Origin: Acetatifactor sp.
GTDB taxonomy: Bacteria > Bacillota > Clostridia > Lachnospirales > Lachnospiraceae
Length of the DNA: 64,000 nt
NCBI GenBank assembly: GCA_016290775.1
Contig: JAEEVF010000008.1
Span: 86,579 to 150,578 of the forward strand
Reading direction: 5' to 3'
Shown: positions 1-8,458 of the stretch, one piece after another
Numbering within the stretch: position 1 is the first letter of the stretch
How the letters are laid out: the number at the start of each line of letters is the position of its first letter
Made by a program: the position numbers and the translations under genes
The notes under the pieces: model-generated
Told to the model about the DNA's origin: nothing
Seen by the model: only the letters and a program-made list of their open reading frames with translations
Databases searched by the model: none

Positions 1-159
1 GATTATGATGACGTGCCTTCCCTTCGTATCGAGGCAAGGCAGAAATTAAAGGAGTTCCGCCCTGTTTCCTTGGGTCAGGCTTCGAGGATTTCCGGCGTTT
101 CACCTGCAGACGTATCCGTGTTGCACATCTACATTGAAAAAAGAGGAAGCATGAAATGA
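1..159 (+). CDS. mnmG: MnmG (GidA) tRNA modification enzyme, C-terminal end only
   Basis: An open frame enters from the left edge and stops at 157-159. The 52 visible residues include [18 protein letters not shown] and end IEKRGSMK; this is the typical C-terminal helical region of MnmG, the FAD protein that with MnmE installs cmnm5U34 in tRNA. Its stop overlaps the rsmG start in an ATGA arrangement at 156-159, the usual mnmG-rsmG coupling near the origin of Firmicutes. Only the 3' end is in the window, so the call rests on this short match and on the neighbour. Confidence 0.85.
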   Translation, partial: DYDDVPSLRIEARQKLKEFRPVSLGQASRISGVSPADVSVLHIYIEKRGSMK

Positions 160-890
160 CGCTAAAGGAAAAGCATGACAGCGCCTTATTTGAAAAGGAT
201 CTTGCGGACCTTGGGATCACTCTTTCCAAGGATCAGATCGAGCAGTTTTTGCGATACTTCGAGCTGCTTGTGGAATGGAATGAGAAGATCAATCTTACGG
301 CCATCACGGAATATGGTGACGTACTGAAAAAGCATTTTGTTGACAGCCTCTCTCTCATTAAGGCCTTGGATCCCGCAAAGGAGCTGAAACTGATCGACGT
401 TGGCACGGGTGCCGGATTTCCGGGACTTGCGCTGAAGATCGCATTTCCGAACTTGAAGGTAACACTCCTTGATTCGTTGAACAAAAGAATTCTTTTCTTG
501 GACGAGGTGATTTCCCAGCTTGGATTATCCGGTGTTGAGACCATTCACGGACGCGCGGAGGATTTTGCTGGAAAGCCTGAATATCGCGAAGCCTATGATC
601 TTTGCGTGTCCCGCGCGGTTGCAAACCTCTCCACTCTCAGCGAGTACTGCCTTCCCTTTGTAAAGGTAGGAGGATCTTTTGTTGCATATAAATCCGAAAA
701 GATCGAAGAAGAACTTGGCCAGGCCCAAAAGGCCATCTCCATTCTTGGCGGTGCACTGAAAAAGCAGGCGGAGTTTACGCTTCCCTCCAGTGACGTTTAC
801 CGCAATCTTGTCGTGATCGAAAAAGAAAAATCGACGCCGAAAAAATATCCCAGAAAAGCAGGAATGCCTTCGAAAGAACCCCTCCACTAG
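156..890 (+). CDS. rsmG: 16S rRNA (guanine527-N7)-methyltransferase
   Basis: The 244-residue protein has the family's normal length. The SAM-binding motif [10 protein letters not shown] lies at residues 81-90, and [11 protein letters not shown] at 40-50 is the family's N-terminal signature. RsmG methylates G527 of 16S rRNA in the 30S subunit using S-adenosylmethionine. The ATG at 156 overlaps the mnmG stop, so the two are translationally coupled. A basic tail ([16 protein letters not shown]) closes the protein. Confidence 0.96.
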   Translation: MTLKEKHDSALFEKDLADLGITLSKDQIEQFLRYFELLVEWNEKINLTAITEYGDVLKKHFVDSLSLIKALDPAKELKLIDVGTGAGFPGLALKIAFPNLKVTLLDSLNKRILFLDEVISQLGLSGVETIHGRAEDFAGKPEYREAYDLCVSRAVANLSTLSEYCLPFVKVGGSFVAYKSEKIEEELGQAQKAISILGGALKKQAEFTLPSSDVYRNLVVIEKEKSTPKKYPRKAGMPSKEPLH

Positions 891-894
891 AGGA

Positions 895-923
895 TTTACA
901 AGGCCTTTTCCATGCTGTATAAT
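895..923 (+). promoter_or_regulatory. Sigma-A-type promoter of the histidine kinase gene
   Basis: TTTACA at 895-900 and TATAAT at 918-923 are separated by 17 bp, just after the rsmG stop codon. The start site would be near 930, which places the 951-974 palindrome inside the transcribed leader. Confidence 0.6.
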
Positions 924-950
924 GGTTTTGTAGTCAAAATATAATGAGTA

Positions 951-974
951 AAAACAGAACATATGTTCTGTTTT
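951..974. promoter_or_regulatory. Perfect 24-bp palindrome with a LexA-box core
   Basis: The 12-bp left arm AAAACAGAACAT is followed directly by its exact reverse complement. The centre AGAACATATGTTCT has the GAAC-RNRY-GTTC pattern of the Gram-positive LexA (SOS) box. It lies downstream of the promoter at 895-923 and 15 bp before the kinase start, a position that suits a repressor roadblock. With no loop and no T-run it is a poor terminator. Confidence 0.5.
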
Positions 975-989
975 ATGAGGATATAAAAC

Positions 990-1967
990 GTGAAAGAAGA
1001 ATCCAGGATCAAATTGCAGTCCGTTCTTAGTTCTTTGGAAGCCGAAGCAGACCCCGTTGCAGAGCGTTTGGAAATATATCATGCAGACATCAATCGTCTG
1101 GAGAAGATGATCGAAGCGCATCAAGATGACTTTTCCGAGGCAGAATATGTCTTCTCTCCCAGGGCAAACCGCGGAAAAAACGAAGAATTGATGAAATATC
1201 AAAGTGATCTTGCCTCCGTTCAGAAGAAATACGACCAGGTGCAGGCAAAATATGACCAGATCAATCAAAACATCGACCTGATCGTTGAAGTCCTCTCCTC
1301 TGACACCGAAGGGGAATATTCCAAGAGCAGCTTGCTTTATCAGGAGCAGGATCGTCATCGCATTGCCCGTGACCTTCATGACACTGCCCTCTTGAACATC
1401 TCCAATCTTGTGACCAAGATCGATGCATGCAAGGACCTGATCAGCAGAGATCCAAAGAAGGCACAAGAAGAGCTCTCTTTAATAAGGAACAAACTCAGTG
1501 AATCCGTGGACGGGATCCGTGGCGTGATCTACGATCTGCGACCCATCGAAATGGATTCCAAAACCTTCCGATCCTCTCTTCTCAAATGGATCGATCAGTT
1601 TAATGAGGATAAGAAGTACAAGATTGAGACAGAGATCGACGAGATCTTCTGCCCGGATCATACCATCCTCCTCACTATCTACAGGATCATCGAGGAATGC
1701 TTCAATAATATAAGGAAGCATGCCGACGCATATAAGATCCACTTGATCGTACAGGAACAGATTGGATCCTATTATGTTTACGTTGAGGATGACGGAAAAG
1801 GATTTGATGTTGAAAAGCCCGCACCCAGTGATGCAATGCAGTTTGGGATTGCAATCATGAAAGAAAGAGTTGCGCTCCTTGGAGGAAACGTCAACATACA
1901 GTCGCAGCCTAATGCGGGGACGAAGATCAAGATTCTGATTCCGGCGGTGGCCAAGCCAGAACAGTAA
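990..1967 (+). CDS. Cytoplasmic sensor histidine kinase, DegS/NarX-type (HisKA_3)
   Basis: The protein has 325 residues and no membrane segment. Residues 60-120 are a predicted coiled coil. The HisKA_3 phosphoacceptor box is DRHRIARDLHDTALL with His130; the ATP-binding N box EECFNNIRKHA (Asn240) and G1 box DDGKGF (267-272) follow. It should autophosphorylate and pass phosphate to a LuxR/NarL-type response regulator, but no regulator gene adjoins it, so the partner is unknown. The GTG start at 990 has a TGAGGA ribosome site ten bases upstream. The LexA-like palindrome in the leader suggests damage-linked control (inference). Confidence 0.85.
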   Translation: MKEESRIKLQSVLSSLEAEADPVAERLEIYHADINRLEKMIEAHQDDFSEAEYVFSPRANRGKNEELMKYQSDLASVQKKYDQVQAKYDQINQNIDLIVEVLSSDTEGEYSKSSLLYQEQDRHRIARDLHDTALLNISNLVTKIDACKDLISRDPKKAQEELSLIRNKLSESVDGIRGVIYDLRPIEMDSKTFRSSLLKWIDQFNEDKKYKIETEIDEIFCPDHTILLTIYRIIEECFNNIRKHADAYKIHLIVQEQIGSYYVYVEDDGKGFDVEKPAPSDAMQFGIAIMKERVALLGGNVNIQSQPNAGTKIKILIPAVAKPEQ

Positions 1968-2009
1968 ATTCTAAATTGAAAAAAGCCTACGACTAGATGT
2001 TGTGGTAAG

Positions 2010-2039
2010 GGCGGAATGTTTCACGTGAAACATTCCGCC
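2010..2039. promoter_or_regulatory. parS site 1 inside a perfect 30-bp palindrome
   Basis: TGTTTCACGTGAAACA at 2017-2032 matches the Firmicute parS consensus, the loading site of ParB/Spo0J. The symmetry extends to 2010-2039 through GGCGGAA arms. The extended hairpin might also slow transcription leaving the upstream kinase gene. Confidence 0.9.
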
Positions 2040-2075
2040 TCTTGTGTTTAAAGTCGGTTCAGAAACACAAGATAG

Positions 2076-2091
2076 TGTTTCACGTGAAACA
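2076..2091. promoter_or_regulatory. parS site 2
   Basis: A second exact TGTTTCACGTGAAACA lies 59 bp from the first and about 1 kb upstream of parA-parB. Paired origin-proximal parS sites load ParB for chromosome segregation and SMC recruitment. Confidence 0.9.
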
Positions 2092-2262
2092 TTCGACCCA
2101 AAATATGGAGAGGGCCGCGTGAAAAATTTTACGGGTCCGCGTGAAACGTGCAAGGCCGAACACAAGATGTAGTGGTCGGCCCACGCTCGCCTAAAATACA
2201 AACCAAAGGTACGAGCTGGCCAAAGCAAAGCTACCAATCATGTGGCACGCGTCGGCAGGTGG

Positions 2263-2410
2263 GCCCTCCCGAAACGGGCTAGTCCGACACTAAGCTCACC
2301 TTCGGCCCTCATTCGAGGCCTTGCCAAAAATTTCAAATTTTTGTCTGCGGCCTATCGGTCCTCGGTTCACCAAGTGCGGACTGCAAATTGTTTCGCGGAG
2401 GGCCCACGCT
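2263..2410 (+). repeat. Left arm of a large imperfect inverted repeat
   Basis: This about 148-bp segment starts with GCCCTCCCGAAACGGG and runs through a stretch around CTCACCTTCGGCCCTC to AAATTGTTTC. It is repeated in reverse orientation at 2608-2797. The open frames it creates on both strands mirror each other and have no plausible ribosome sites, so I read it as non-coding repeat DNA. Confidence 0.75.
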
Positions 2411-2607
2411 GTCCGCCGCTGTTAACAGAAAAATTTATGTTTTTTTGCGGGGGTATAAATGTACCATCGAAAAAATCGCAATTTTTTGCTAATTGAACCC
2501 TGCAAAACCAGAATCAAAAGACTGAAATACGACACCGTCAGGTAGACGATTTACCCGAATGATTAACGGTTTTGTCCGATCAGCGAACACAAGGTCGTGC
2601 CCTCCAA

Positions 2608-2797
2608 GAAACAATTTGCAGTCCGCACTTAGCTCCGTCACGGGCTCCGCCCGTGATCCTGAGCGAAGCGAAGGACGTGCCGAAGGGCACGCCACCAAGG
2701 ACCGATAGGCCGCAGACTGAGATTTGAAATCGAAGGCAAGGCCTCGAATGAGGGCCGAAGGTGAGCTTAGTGTCGGACTAGCCGTTTCGGGAGGGCA
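2608..2797 (-). repeat. Right arm of the large imperfect inverted repeat, with an extra insert
   Basis: This is the reverse-complement partner of 2263-2410, longer because of a GC-rich insert of about 50-60 bp near 2636-2692 that holds its own small palindromes (CGGGCTCCGCCCG). About 200 bp of unique sequence lies between the arms. The remainder of the gap 1968-3095 shows no gene. Confidence 0.75.
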
Positions 2798-3016
2798 TGC
2801 CTTGCGTTCGCGTGGCATGCAACCAGGTTAATGAACCATGTTCTGCTTTCTCGTGGTGTATTGGCAGTTATTAATCCTGAACAAACAGCCGTCGAGATAT
2901 GGTGGCAGATAGTATTTCGGCGGCCCGGTGGCCGGCGGGTGTCACCAACCTACAAATATTACAAGAAATAATCCCGAAATCTGTATAATAATATGGTAGA
3001 GTTTGAGTCGGAAAGG

Positions 3017-3025
3017 TGATATAAT
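3017..3025 (+). promoter_or_regulatory. Possible extended -10 promoter for parA
   Basis: TGATATAAT forms a TGn-extended -10 element ending 70 bp before the parA start. No good -35 is visible. A second TATAAT at 2984-2989 is an alternative. Confidence 0.35.
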
Positions 3026-3095
3026 TATGAACAATGGAGGTAAACTCCGAGGCAGAAAAACAGAACTGATAAGGAAAGGACGTGGGGCTTAAGGC

Positions 3096-3863
3096 ATGGG
3101 TAAGATCATAGCAGTTGCGAACCAAAAAGGCGGCGTCGGCAAGACGACGACCTCTATCAACCTTGCTGCAGGTTTGGCAGTCAAAGGGAAAAAGGTACTG
3201 ATCATCGATGCAGATCCTCAGGGAAATGCGACGAGTGGCTTTGGAATAGATAAAAACGACCTGGATCATACGATCTACGAGCTGATCCTGGGCGAATGCA
3301 CCGTGCGGGATTGCATGATCTCGAATGCAGTGGAGAACATTTCCGTGATCCCGGCCAACGTGAACCTGGCGGCGGCTGAGATCGAAACGATCGGCATGGA
3401 CAATAAGGAATACATTCTAAAGAATGAGATTGACTATGTCAGGGACGACTTCGATTACATTATTATCGACTGTCCGCCCTCCCTGAACATGTTGACGATC
3501 AACGCCATGACGACTGCGGACAGCGTTTTGGTGCCAATCCAGTGCGAATTCTATGCGCTCGAAGGTCTGAGCCAGCTGATCCACACGATCAATCTGGTAA
3601 GGGATCGTCTGAATCCGGAGCTGGACATCGAAGGCGTGGTATTTACGATGTACGATGCCAGGACAAATCTTTCCGCGCAGGTGGTTGAAAACGTAAAGGA
3701 GAACCTCCGCCAGAGGATCTATAATACCGTGATTCCTAGGAACGTACGTTTGGCTGAGGCGCCGAGCTTTGGCATGCCGATCACGCTTTACGACCCGAAA
3801 TCTGCGGGTGCGGAGGCATATATCAAGCTTGCCGAGGAAGTCATCGCAAGCGATGAGGAATGA
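3096..3863 (+). CDS. parA: Chromosome-partitioning ATPase ParA/Soj
   Basis: The 255-residue protein starts MGKIIAVANQKGGVGKTTTS; the deviant Walker A motif KGGVGKTT spans residues 11-18. Walker A' (DADPQGNAT) and Walker B (DYIIIDCPPSLN) follow. The ATPase binds DNA non-specifically as a dimer and works with ParB and the parS sites at 2017 and 2076 in origin segregation; Soj also tunes DnaA activity in Bacillus. It lies 99 bp upstream of parB in one likely operon. Confidence 0.96.
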   Translation: MGKIIAVANQKGGVGKTTTSINLAAGLAVKGKKVLIIDADPQGNATSGFGIDKNDLDHTIYELILGECTVRDCMISNAVENISVIPANVNLAAAEIETIGMDNKEYILKNEIDYVRDDFDYIIIDCPPSLNMLTINAMTTADSVLVPIQCEFYALEGLSQLIHTINLVRDRLNPELDIEGVVFTMYDARTNLSAQVVENVKENLRQRIYNTVIPRNVRLAEAPSFGMPITLYDPKSAGAEAYIKLAEEVIASDEE

Positions 3864-3962
3864 AACAGGCAGTGCTGCGGGAAAGCCGTTGCAGGCGATG
3901 AGGAATGAAGCAAGAACAGATTAACGAGAGCGAAAACATATAAGGAATAAGGAGAATTGGAC

Positions 3963-4850
3963 ATGGCAGTAAAAGGAGGACTTGGCAAGGGGTTGGACTC
4001 TTTGATCCAGGATAAGAAGGGAACTTCGGCAGCGAAGGTGGAAAAGAAGGAAGAAAAGGGGCCGGAGACCATGGTGAAGATCACCAAGGTGGAGCCGAAC
4101 AGGAGCCAGCCCAGAAAGACCTTTGATGAGGATGCATTGCAGGAACTTGCGGATTCCATCAAGCAGTTTGGCGTGATCTCACCCATCTTGGTGCAGGATC
4201 GCAAGGACCATTATGAGATCATCGCAGGTGAGCGCAGATGGCGTGCCGCAAAGATGGCGGGACTGAAGGAAGTGCCGGTGATCATCCGCAATTATTCCGA
4301 GCAGGAGATCGTGGAGATTTCCCTGATCGAGAACATTCAGCGTGAGGACTTAAACCCCATCGAAGAAGCACAGGCCTACAAGCGTCTGTTGGAGGAATTC
4401 CACTTGAAGCAGGACGAGCTGGCGGATCGCGTGTCCAAGAGCAGAGTAGCAGTTGCAAACTCCATCCGTCTCTTGAAGCTTTCCAATGACGTGCAGCAGA
4501 TGGTGATCGATGAGATGATCACGCCGGGTCACGCAAGAGCGTTGATCGCCGTCGAAAACCTGCAGGAGCAATATAACTTAGCACAGCGCATCTTTGATGA
4601 GAAGCTGAGCGTTCGCGAAGTGGAAAAGATCGTAAAGAACCTTCAGAAGCCTGCAAAGCGGAAGAAGAAGCTCGATGACAAGCAGCTCCTTGCAATCTAT
4701 CATGAGGAAGAGGAAAAGCTCAAGAAGAAGCTTGGAACAAAGGTTTCCGTGATCTCCAAGGGAGAGGGCACCGGAAAGATCGAGATTGAATTCTACAATC
4801 ACGATGACTTTGAGAGGCTCCTCGAGCTGATCGGCAATCCGAGAATATAG
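3963..4850 (+). CDS. parB: Chromosome-partitioning protein ParB/Spo0J
   Basis: I start at ATG 3963 because GGAG at 3951-3954 is well spaced for it; the frame also allows TTG at 3957, which would be too close. The 295 residues begin MAVKGGLGKGLDSLI. The ParB box IIAGERRWRAAKMAG (residues 86-100) binds CTP and forms the clamp, and a central helix-turn-helix (DELADRVSKSRVAVANSIRL) reads parS. The C-terminal dimerization domain follows. Two matching parS sites lie upstream in this window. Confidence 0.95.
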   Translation: MAVKGGLGKGLDSLIQDKKGTSAAKVEKKEEKGPETMVKITKVEPNRSQPRKTFDEDALQELADSIKQFGVISPILVQDRKDHYEIIAGERRWRAAKMAGLKEVPVIIRNYSEQEIVEISLIENIQREDLNPIEEAQAYKRLLEEFHLKQDELADRVSKSRVAVANSIRLLKLSNDVQQMVIDEMITPGHARALIAVENLQEQYNLAQRIFDEKLSVREVEKIVKNLQKPAKRKKKLDDKQLLAIYHEEEEKLKKKLGTKVSVISKGEGTGKIEIEFYNHDDFERLLELIGNPRI

Positions 4851-4877
4851 TCTTAATACAAAGAAGGAGAGCTGACG

Positions 4878-5405
4878 ATGATAAATGCAAACATGACAAC
4901 TAATGCAGGATCGTTTACGATCAACAATACCGTACTGTTAGCTTTGTTCCTTCTTCTTGCGGTGGCGGTGGTGGTGCTTTTGATCCTGGCGTTCAGACAG
5001 GGGCAAGAGATCAAAACCTTGAAATTCCGACTGAATCGCTTTATGAACGGAAGGGATGCGGAAAGCCTTGAGAACGAGATCGCTTTTCTGGTCAAGGATC
5101 ACAATTCCTTAAAGCAGGTGGTGGAGCTGAGCAAGAAGGACATTGAAGTGCTGTTCCATCATATGCGTTCGGCCTATCAAAAATATGGCCTGGTGAAATA
5201 TGATGCATTCCAGCAGATGGGCGGGCAGCTGAGCTTTTGCCTGGTGCTTCTTGATCAGGACAACAATGGATTTATCCTGAATTCCGTACACAGCACGGAG
5301 GGAGCATATTGCTATTCTAAGGAGATCAGGAACGGTGTCGGCGACATCGATCTAGGCAAGGAAGAAAAGGAAGCTCTGGCCATTGCGATGGGCGAAGAAA
5401 AGTGA
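4878..5405 (+). CDS. DUF4446 family membrane protein
   Basis: The 175-residue protein has one N-terminal membrane segment (about residues 17-38, TVLLALFLLLAVAVVVLLIL), then a coiled-coil stretch and a soluble domain containing YQKYGLVKYDAF and GGQLSFCLVLLDQDNNGF, the conserved DUF4446 region. DUF4446 genes commonly follow parB in Clostridia, as here. Function is not known; a role near the origin or in envelope biology is only suggested by position. AGGAGAG at 4864-4870 serves the ATG at 4878. Confidence 0.85.
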   Translation: MINANMTTNAGSFTINNTVLLALFLLLAVAVVVLLILAFRQGQEIKTLKFRLNRFMNGRDAESLENEIAFLVKDHNSLKQVVELSKKDIEVLFHHMRSAYQKYGLVKYDAFQQMGGQLSFCLVLLDQDNNGFILNSVHSTEGAYCYSKEIRNGVGDIDLGKEEKEALAIAMGEEK

Positions 5406-5442
5406 CATATGTGTCATAAACAGGACAGCCAAAAGTTTTGGA

Positions 5443-5471
5443 TTGAAAGATGAAAAGATTTGTGCTAGAAT
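5443..5471 (+). promoter_or_regulatory. Promoter of serS
   Basis: TTGAAA at 5443-5448 and an extended -10, TGCTAGAAT, with TAGAAT at 5466-5471, are 17 bp apart. Only about 37 bp separate the -10 from the serS start, so there is no room for a T-box leader. Confidence 0.7.
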
Positions 5472-5507
5472 GCTCTGAAAAGCACTAGACGTAAGGTGGG
5501 AGAGAAT

Positions 5508-6836
5508 ATGATCGACATTAAATTTCTGAGGGAGAACCCCGACATTGTTAAGGAGAACATCAAAAAGAAGTTCCAGGACGCGAAGCTTCCCCTGGTAGAT
5601 GAGGTGATCGCACTGGATGCGGAGAGCCGCAAGACGCAGCAGGAGGCGGACAACCTTCGTGGCCAGAAGAACAAGATCGCAAAGCAGATCGGTGGTCTGA
5701 TGGGCATGGTGAAGAAGGCTGAGGCAGCCGGCGATGTGGCGGAGGCTGAGGCCAAGAAGAAGGAAGCGGATGCGCTGAAAGCACAGAGCGTTGCAAACGA
5801 CGCGCGCCTGGCAGAGCTTGAGGAAAAGGAACCTCAGCTCACTGCAAGGATCCGCGAGATCATGTATATGATCCCGAACATCATCGACGCATCGGTACCC
5901 GTTGGCGAAAACGATACGCAGAACGTTGAGATCGAGAAGTTTGGCGAGCCGGTAGTTCCTTCGTTTGTGATCCCGCATCACGCAGACATATTAAAGAGCA
6001 TCAGTGGTCTGGATAAGGAGTCCGCAGGCCGTACCAGCGGTGACGGTTTCTATTATCTGATGGGCGATGCGGCAAGACTGCATTCCGCAATGCTGAGCTA
6101 CGCAAGAGATTTCATGATCGATAAGGGCTTCACCTATTGTATTCCGCCTTTCATGATCCGCAGCGACGTGGTGAACGGCGTAATGAGCTTTGCAGAGATG
6201 GAAGCCATGATGTATAAGATCGAAGGCGAGGATCTGTTCCTGATCGGAACCTCCGAGCATTCCATGATCGGTAAATTCAAGGGTGAGATCGTAAAGGAAG
6301 CAAGCCTTCCCATCACGATGACCTCTTATTCTCCTTGCTTTAGAAAGGAAGTTGGTTCCCACGGACTTGAGGAGCGCGGGCTTTACCGCGTGCACCAGTT
6401 CGAAAAGCAGGAGATGGTAGTGCTCTGCAAGCCGGAAGAGTCCATGGATTGGTATAACAAGATGTGGAGCTACACCGTAGAGTTCTTCAGAAGCCTTGAC
6501 ATTCCCGTGCGTACGCTGGAGTGCTGCAGCGGCGACCTGGCAGACCTGAAGGTGAAGTCCTGCGACGTTGAGGCATGGAGCCCTCGTCAGCAGAAGTACT
6601 TCGAGGTTGGTTCCTGCTCCACGCTGGGGGATGCACAGGCAAGAAGACTTGGCATCCGCACCAAGGGCGAGAAGGGTACGTATTTCGTTCACACCCTGAA
6701 CAACACGGTACTTGCAACGCCCAGAGGACTCATCGCTTTCCTTGAGAACAACCTGAACGAGGACGGTTCCATCAACGTGCCTAAGGCTCTGCAGCCTTAC
6801 ATGGGCGGCAAAGAGAAGATCGTTCCTACATGCTAA
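5508..6836 (+). CDS. serS: Seryl-tRNA synthetase
   Basis: The 442-residue class II synthetase charges tRNA-Ser. The N-terminal MIDIKFLRENPDIVKEN leads into the long tRNA-binding coiled-coil arm (about residues 28-100). Motif 2 is CFRKEVGSHG...YRVHQFEKQE and motif 3 includes NNTVLATPRGLIAFLENN. The ATG at 5508 has AAGGTGGGAGA just upstream; an in-frame GTG at 5496 falls inside that ribosome site and is unlikely. Confidence 0.96.
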   Translation: MIDIKFLRENPDIVKENIKKKFQDAKLPLVDEVIALDAESRKTQQEADNLRGQKNKIAKQIGGLMGMVKKAEAAGDVAEAEAKKKEADALKAQSVANDARLAELEEKEPQLTARIREIMYMIPNIIDASVPVGENDTQNVEIEKFGEPVVPSFVIPHHADILKSISGLDKESAGRTSGDGFYYLMGDAARLHSAMLSYARDFMIDKGFTYCIPPFMIRSDVVNGVMSFAEMEAMMYKIEGEDLFLIGTSEHSMIGKFKGEIVKEASLPITMTSYSPCFRKEVGSHGLEERGLYRVHQFEKQEMVVLCKPEESMDWYNKMWSYTVEFFRSLDIPVRTLECCSGDLADLKVKSCDVEAWSPRQQKYFEVGSCSTLGDAQARRLGIRTKGEKGTYFVHTLNNTVLATPRGLIAFLENNLNEDGSINVPKALQPYMGGKEKIVPTC

Positions 6837-6858
6837 TGGATTTGTGGAGGTCCATGTT

Positions 6859-8346
6859 TTGAAACTAGTTCGAAAGATCCTGTCCTTTGGATTTCAGGAG
6901 AAAGCATATGCCATATTGTTGGGGCTGATCCTTTTGACCTGTCTTGTTCCGCTCTACGGGCTGACCAGGTACGCCATCCCTTTTTATGACGACTATAATT
7001 ACGCCAGGCCGGTCTGGATCTACTACACGCTGAGCGGTTCCACGCTAAAGGCAGCAGTGGTCGGAGCCATGCGGAACGCGTTCACCATGCGTTATGCCTG
7101 GCAGGGCACTTACGGCTCCATCTTTATGATGGGTCTGGTCCCGATGATCTTTGGCGAGCAATATTATTTCCTCGGCCCCGTGTTCCTTATCACGATCTTT
7201 GTGCTTTCGATCTTCACCTTTGTGGGAGTCCTTGTGAGAAAGGTGTTTGAGGGCAGCGTTTGGACCATGCTTGGCATGCAGTTTGGGACTGCAACGCTCT
7301 TTCTTCTTTTGATCTACACGGCGCAACAAGGGTTTTACTGGTACAACGGCGGCGTGCATTACATTGGTATGTTTTCTTTTATGTTGCTGTACCTGTCGCT
7401 TTTGATCTCGCTGCTTTACGGGGGATCAAAAAAATGGCTGACCATCCTTGGCGTGATCCTTAGTCTGCCGTTGGCATTCTTTGTGGCGGGGGCGAACTTT
7501 ATCACGGTGCTGCAGACGCCCTTGGTCGCTTTGTCGATCCTGGCAGCAGTTGCGCTTCTTTCCAAGAACAAGCGCGTTCTTTTGTGGCTTCCGTCCCTTT
7601 TGGTATATGCCCTCGGCTTTTACTTTAACGTTTCCGCGCCTGGCAATAAGGTGCGTGCGGCATTTTACGTGGGACGCGCGCTCCCTCCCGTCCGCGCAGT
7701 CCTTGCTTCCTTCCCGGAGGCGATCCGCTTCGCGCGGGAATTCCTGGACTGGAGAACCATTCTGATCTACGCAATGCTGATCCCCGTGGTGTGGCGTCTT
7801 GTAAAGACGGACAAGATAAAGTTCCGTCTTTGGGTCTTTCCGATCCTTGCAGTCTGGTCGTTTTGTCTTTACGCAAGTACCTGTACGCCGGGTCTTTACG
7901 GCACGGGCGCAAACGACCTTTCGCGCAGCATCAACCTGATCAAGATCACGTTCCAGGCGATGCTTCTTCTTAACATGGCATATGCCTTCGGCCTGATCCG
8001 GACCTACCTTCCAAAGCTCCCGGATTTTCGGGTTTCCTGGGTGGCCGTGCTTTGCTGGCTCCTTGTGTGGACATTTTTCTATAAGATCTCACCGGATCGC
8101 ATCGGTCAGTATTCCGCCTATGGCGCCCATTATTATCTCACCTCGGGAGAGGCAAAGGCCTTCCACGAGCAATACGATAATCGCCTTGCGCTACTCCGTT
8201 CCGACCAGTCAGACATCGTGTTCGAACCTTATTCCGTAAGGCCTTGGTTCCTGATCTGGAAGGATATTTCGGGCGATCCGATGGCGGAAGAAAACCAGAG
8301 CATCAAAGCATATTATGGAAAAACAAGCGTGATCGCGGGACAATAA
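6859..8346 (+). CDS. DUF6056-type polytopic membrane protein
   Basis: The 495-residue protein has about eleven hydrophobic segments. After the first lies the acidic loop motif PFYDDYNYARPV; with the overall layout this resembles DUF6056 and the GT-C membrane glycosyltransferase fold, in which an acidic residue in the first outer loop is often catalytic. No substrate can be named. GGAGG at 6846-6850 favours a TTG start at 6859 over the in-frame GTG at 6844. It begins 22 bp after serS and probably shares its transcript. Confidence 0.6.
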   Translation: MKLVRKILSFGFQEKAYAILLGLILLTCLVPLYGLTRYAIPFYDDYNYARPVWIYYTLSGSTLKAAVVGAMRNAFTMRYAWQGTYGSIFMMGLVPMIFGEQYYFLGPVFLITIFVLSIFTFVGVLVRKVFEGSVWTMLGMQFGTATLFLLLIYTAQQGFYWYNGGVHYIGMFSFMLLYLSLLISLLYGGSKKWLTILGVILSLPLAFFVAGANFITVLQTPLVALSILAAVALLSKNKRVLLWLPSLLVYALGFYFNVSAPGNKVRAAFYVGRALPPVRAVLASFPEAIRFAREFLDWRTILIYAMLIPVVWRLVKTDKIKFRLWVFPILAVWSFCLYASTCTPGLYGTGANDLSRSINLIKITFQAMLLLNMAYAFGLIRTYLPKLPDFRVSWVAVLCWLLVWTFFYKISPDRIGQYSAYGAHYYLTSGEAKAFHEQYDNRLALLRSDQSDIVFEPYSVRPWFLIWKDISGDPMAEENQSIKAYYGKTSVIAGQ

Positions 8347-8363
8347 CCCGCGGTCACTTTTTT
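8329..8363 (+). terminator. Intrinsic terminator after the DUF6056 gene
   Basis: GTGATCGCGGG (8329-8339) pairs with CCCGCGGTCAC (8347-8357) through an 11-bp stem with one wobble, then six T. The stop codon sits in the loop. Confidence 0.85.
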
Positions 8364-8378
8364 CGCTACTCAAATATG

Positions 8379-8407
8379 TTGAGTTTTTCGAAAAAATATG
8401 ATAGCAT
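8379..8407 (+). promoter_or_regulatory. Promoter of the GH43 gene
   Basis: TTGAGT at 8379-8384 and TAGCAT at 8402-8407, with a TGn extension, are 17 bp apart. Confidence 0.6.
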
Positions 8408-8458
8408 AAGAGTGATCTACATAACATGGCGTAAAATGAAAAGAGAAGGAGAATTTAC

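Noticed and set aside
525..1466. 313-codon open frame on the minus strand
   Set aside because: It spans the rsmG end and the kinase start in antisense, has no family signature and no ribosome site; the plus-strand genes are clear.
2242..2818. Two similar open frames of 84 and 109 codons on opposite strands
   Set aside because: They arise from the two arms of the inverted repeat and have no ribosome sites; similarity comes from DNA repetition.
1968..3095. Possible chromosome origin (oriC)
   Set aside because: No dnaA gene and no cluster of TTATCCACA-type boxes seen; the region is explained by parS and repeats.
5406..5507. T-box leader before serS
   Set aside because: The promoter leaves only about 30 transcribed bases before the start and no GGTGG-type antiterminator motif is present.
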